This document shows, one piece after another, positions 61,519 through 64,000 of a stretch of DNA of 64,000 bases. Position 1 is the first letter of the stretch, and the number at the start of each line of letters is the position of its first letter. The translations under genes and the position numbers were made by a program. The stretch comes from Roseburia hominis (lineage in GTDB: Bacteria; Bacillota; Clostridia; Lachnospirales; Lachnospiraceae): assembly GCA_040702975.1 (NCBI GenBank), contig CP159990.1:1488001-1552000 (forward strand). Reading direction: 5' to 3'. The notes under the pieces were generated by a model. It was not told where the DNA came from, ran no database searches, and saw only the letters and a program-made list of their open reading frames with translations.

Positions 61519-63747
61519 ATGTACGCAGATATTATCATAGATATCACCAATGAAAAACTGGATAAGATTTTCCAATATAAGATACCGGACCACCTCGAGG
61601 GGGAGATCGGGATCGGAATGGAAGTGCGGCTTCCGTTTGGCAGGGGAAACCGGGAGACAACCGGTTATGTGGTCGGATTTTCCGAGACCTGTCAGTATGA
61701 TCCGTCCAAGATCAAGGAACTGTATGGTCCGGCAAAGGAGAGTGTTGCCATCGAGTCGCGTCTCGTGGCGCTGGCTGCATGGATGAAGGAGCATTACGGG
61801 GGCACGATGATTCAGGCGCTGAAGACGGTGCTTCCGATCAAGCGCACGGAGCGGATCAAGCAGCAGCGGATCATAAGGCGTGTGATTTCCAGGGAGGAAG
61901 GTAAGGCTCGGCTGGAAGAGTATTTGCACAAGAATCAGAAGGCCCGCGCCCGGCTGATGGCGGCCCTTCTGGACGATGAGGAGATCGACGCGGCCCTGGT
62001 CATGCAGAAGCTGAATATTACACTTCCGGTCATACGGGCACTGGAAGAGAGAGGTGTGCTGGAAATCAGCCTCAGGCAGGTATACCGCAATCCTGCCATG
62101 CACGGGGAGCAAAAAGAGGAATGGTTTTCGCTTACCCCGCAGCAAAAGCAGGCGGTAGATACCTTTTGCAGAGACTATGAGTCGGGCGTTCGCCGGACCT
62201 ATTTGATACATGGAGTGACGGGGAGCGGGAAGACGGAAGTTTATATGGAAATGATCCGCAAAGTGGTGGAAGCGGGGCGGCAGGCGATCGTACTGATTCC
62301 GGAGATTGCCCTGACGTACCAGACGGTCATGCGGTTCAGGAGGAGATTCGGGGACCGGGTGTCCGTCATGAATTCCCGTCTTTCGGCGGGGGAGCGCTAC
62401 GATCAGATGATGCGGGCAAAGGCGGGAGAAGTGGACGTGATGATCGGGCCGAGATCGGCTCTGTTTACGCCGTTTCCCAATCTGGGGCTCATCGTGATCG
62501 ACGAGGAGCATGAGGCGGCCTATAAAAGCGAGCAGACCCCGCGGTATCATGCCCGGGAGACGGCTGAGGAGAGGGCGCGTCTGGAAGGAGCAAGCGTGGT
62601 CTTAGGGTCGGCTACCCCGTCCCTGGAAGCATATTACAGATGCCAGAAGGGGATCTACTGTCTGCTGGAGTTGCGGGAACGGACGGCCGCGGGGCAGCTT
62701 CCCGAGGTGTATGTCGCGGATATGCGGGAAGAATTAAGGAAGGGAAACCGCGGGATCTTAAGCGACAGGCTGCGGGAACTGCTGGAAGACCGGCTGAAAA
62801 AAGGGGAGCAGACCATGCTATTTTTAAATCGCAGAGGTTATGCGGGATTCCTTTCTTGCAGGTCTTGCGGATATGTAGTAAAATGTCCTCATTGCGATGT
62901 GTCATTATCTTCTCATAAGAATGGGAAAATGGTCTGCCACTACTGTGGCTACGAGCAGCCTGCGGTGACGATTTGTCCCCAGTGCGGTTCCCGTCATATC
63001 GGAGGTTTCCGCGCAGGGACCCAGCAGATCGAGGAGCTGGTGAAGCAGGAATTTGCGGGTGCGCGGGTGCTTAGAATGGACCTGGATACTACCCGCCTGA
63101 AGGAAGGACATGAGAAGATTCTGGAAGCATTTGCAAATGAAGAGGCAGACATTCTGGTGGGAACACAGATGATCGTAAAGGGGCATGATTTTCCCAATGT
63201 CACGCTGGTGGGCGTGCTGGCGGCGGATATGTCGCTGTATTCCGACGATTACCGTTCGGCGGAGCGCACGTTTGAACTGCTGACGCAGGCGGCGGGACGA
63301 GCGGGACGTGGCAGGAAACGCGGAGAAGTGGTCATTCAGACGTACAGCCCGGAGCATTACAGCATTCAGGCCGCGGCGAATCAGGATTATCAGGCATTTT
63401 ATGAGGAAGAGATGAATTACCGGGATCTGATGGGATATCCGCCTGCCAGTCATTTGCTGGCGGTGATGCTGTCCGGCGCCGAGGAAGGTCTGCTGGATAC
63501 GGGCGCCCACTATTTGAAGGAATACGCGCTCCGTGTTGTGAGAGGGCATAAGGTGCAGGTGATCGGTCCTGCAAGCCCTTATGTGGGCAAGGTCAAAGAT
63601 ATGTACCGCCGGGTCATTTATCTGAAGGAGGACTCTTATGAGGTCCTGGTGGAGGTAAAAAACAGGCTGGAGCAGTATATAGAGATCAATCATGGATTCG
63701 ACAAGATGTGGATTCAGTTTGATTTTGACCCGATGAAGGTGTTTTAA
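61519..63747 (+). CDS. priA: Primosomal protein N' (replication restart helicase)
   Basis: A 742-residue superfamily 2 helicase that reloads the replisome at collapsed forks. N-terminal 3' DNA-binding domain (YADIIIDITNEKLDKIFQYKIPDHLE), Walker A HGVTGSGKTEVY, DEEH box IVIDEEHEAAYK, a zinc module with four CxxC pairs (CRSCG, CPHCD, CHYCG, CPQCG), and helicase motif VI QAAGRAGRGRKRGEV. Length is normal. AGGAAGGGG precedes the ATG. Order MurE-PriA-Def is common in this group. Confidence 0.97.
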   Translation: MYADIIIDITNEKLDKIFQYKIPDHLEGEIGIGMEVRLPFGRGNRETTGYVVGFSETCQYDPSKIKELYGPAKESVAIESRLVALAAWMKEHYGGTMIQALKTVLPIKRTERIKQQRIIRRVISREEGKARLEEYLHKNQKARARLMAALLDDEEIDAALVMQKLNITLPVIRALEERGVLEISLRQVYRNPAMHGEQKEEWFSLTPQQKQAVDTFCRDYESGVRRTYLIHGVTGSGKTEVYMEMIRKVVEAGRQAIVLIPEIALTYQTVMRFRRRFGDRVSVMNSRLSAGERYDQMMRAKAGEVDVMIGPRSALFTPFPNLGLIVIDEEHEAAYKSEQTPRYHARETAEERARLEGASVVLGSATPSLEAYYRCQKGIYCLLELRERTAAGQLPEVYVADMREELRKGNRGILSDRLRELLEDRLKKGEQTMLFLNRRGYAGFLSCRSCGYVVKCPHCDVSLSSHKNGKMVCHYCGYEQPAVTICPQCGSRHIGGFRAGTQQIEELVKQEFAGARVLRMDLDTTRLKEGHEKILEAFANEEADILVGTQMIVKGHDFPNVTLVGVLAADMSLYSDDYRSAERTFELLTQAAGRAGRGRKRGEVVIQTYSPEHYSIQAAANQDYQAFYEEEMNYRDLMGYPPASHLLAVMLSGAEEGLLDTGAHYLKEYALRVVRGHKVQVIGPASPYVGKVKDMYRRVIYLKEDSYEVLVEVKNRLEQYIEINHGFDKMWIQFDFDPMKVF

Positions 63748-63822
63748 GTGTTAGGATTAGGAAAGTCGCGGGAGATCCGCGGATGTCAGAGGCAGTAAAT
63801 ATAGAATTGGGAGGAAAAGAAG

Positions 63823-64000
63823 ATGGCAACAAGAAAAATCCGTGAAATCGGAGATGAAGTGTTAACAAAAGTATGTAAAGAGGTTCCGAAGATGACCATT
63901 CGGAATCACATTTTGATCGGCGATATGCTGGATACGATGTATGAGGCGATGGGCGTGGGACTGGCGGCTCCCCAGGTGGGAGTCCTGAAACGGATCGTCG
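63823..64000 (+). CDS. def: Peptide deformylase (3' end outside window)
   Basis: The first 59 residues of peptide deformylase, which removes the N-formyl group from new proteins. MATRKIREIGDEVLTKVCKEV starts the fold and MGVGLAAPQVGV is motif 1 (GxGLAAxQ). Motifs 2 (EGCLS) and 3 (HExDH), with the metal ligands, lie beyond base 64000. GGAGG is 8 nt before the ATG. Confidence 0.95.
   Translation, partial: MATRKIREIGDEVLTKVCKEVPKMTIRNHILIGDMLDTMYEAMGVGLAAPQVGVLKRIV

Noticed and set aside
61504..62550. 348-codon ORF antisense to priA
   Set aside because: Shadow of PriA with Arg/His/Pro/Leu-rich nonsense composition; similar long antisense frames lie opposite the MurE paralogue (56326-57276) and the EPS acetyltransferase.

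Overview
The window looks like a chromosome segment from a Gram-positive gut Clostridium of the Lachnospiraceae type (Dorea/Mediterraneibacter/Blautia-like). The inference rests on AGGAGG-type ribosome sites, TTGACA/TATAAT promoters, a GH32 sugar locus, WYL and ECF regulators, a TfoX/GyrI pair, a cobalamin-riboswitch ABC operon and the gene order MurE-PriA-Def. No tRNA, rRNA or CRISPR array was seen.

Layout. 0-8 kb: end of a sugar ABC binding protein, a GH32 beta-fructosidase, an ECF sigma factor with a putative membrane anti-sigma partner, an Rpn/PD-(D/E)XK protein, and a WYL regulator-GyrI-TfoX operon. 7.9-15.6 kb: a cobalamin riboswitch and four genes for corrinoid uptake: a 1281-residue secreted repeat protein with a fused half binding domain, then lipoprotein, permease and ATPase. 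15.7-18.7 kb: YbaK, a flavin reductase and a uracil permease. 18.7-22.8 kb (minus strand): a heterodimeric multidrug ABC exporter preceded by a 33-codon leader ORF and two tandem terminators, an attenuator-like layout. 22.9-50.5 kb: an exopolysaccharide (EPS) locus. It opens with a 302-bp segment bounded by 15-bp inverted repeats whose internal promoter now points away from the locus, followed by three tandem NusG paralogues and a bacillosamine-type initiation module (PglF remnant, PglE, frameshifted PglC, PglD). Then come glycosyltransferases, two heparinase II/III proteins, WecC/WecB, Wzy and Wzx. Its distal end is accessory and decayed: AbiH, AlbA_2, VanZ, IS1380 and glycosyltransferase fragments. 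50.6-53.6 kb: an AAA/PD-(D/E)XK protein and a broken toxin-antitoxin pair between ~170-bp direct repeats. 53.7-64 kb: cell-wall genes (D-Asp-ligase-like ATP-grasp, Asp/Glu racemase, a MurE paralogue without the DNPR motif, HipA-like kinase, arginase-family protein on the minus strand, genuine MurE), then PriA and peptide deformylase.

Threads across the window. (1) A ~46-bp palindromic repeat with a conserved head (GTTGCCAAGCATACCTGA), a 9-bp stem and a 3-nt loop recurs about a dozen times between genes. A tandem pair sits in frame inside the arginase-family gene, and a diverged copy may sit inside the rpn gene. (2) The EPS locus appears both switchable (invertible promoter, G10 tract) and partly decayed: its initiating sugar transferase is frameshifted and its dehydratase has lost the catalytic core. 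(3) Several genes carry single-base lesions in short homopolymers, so raw-read confirmation matters.
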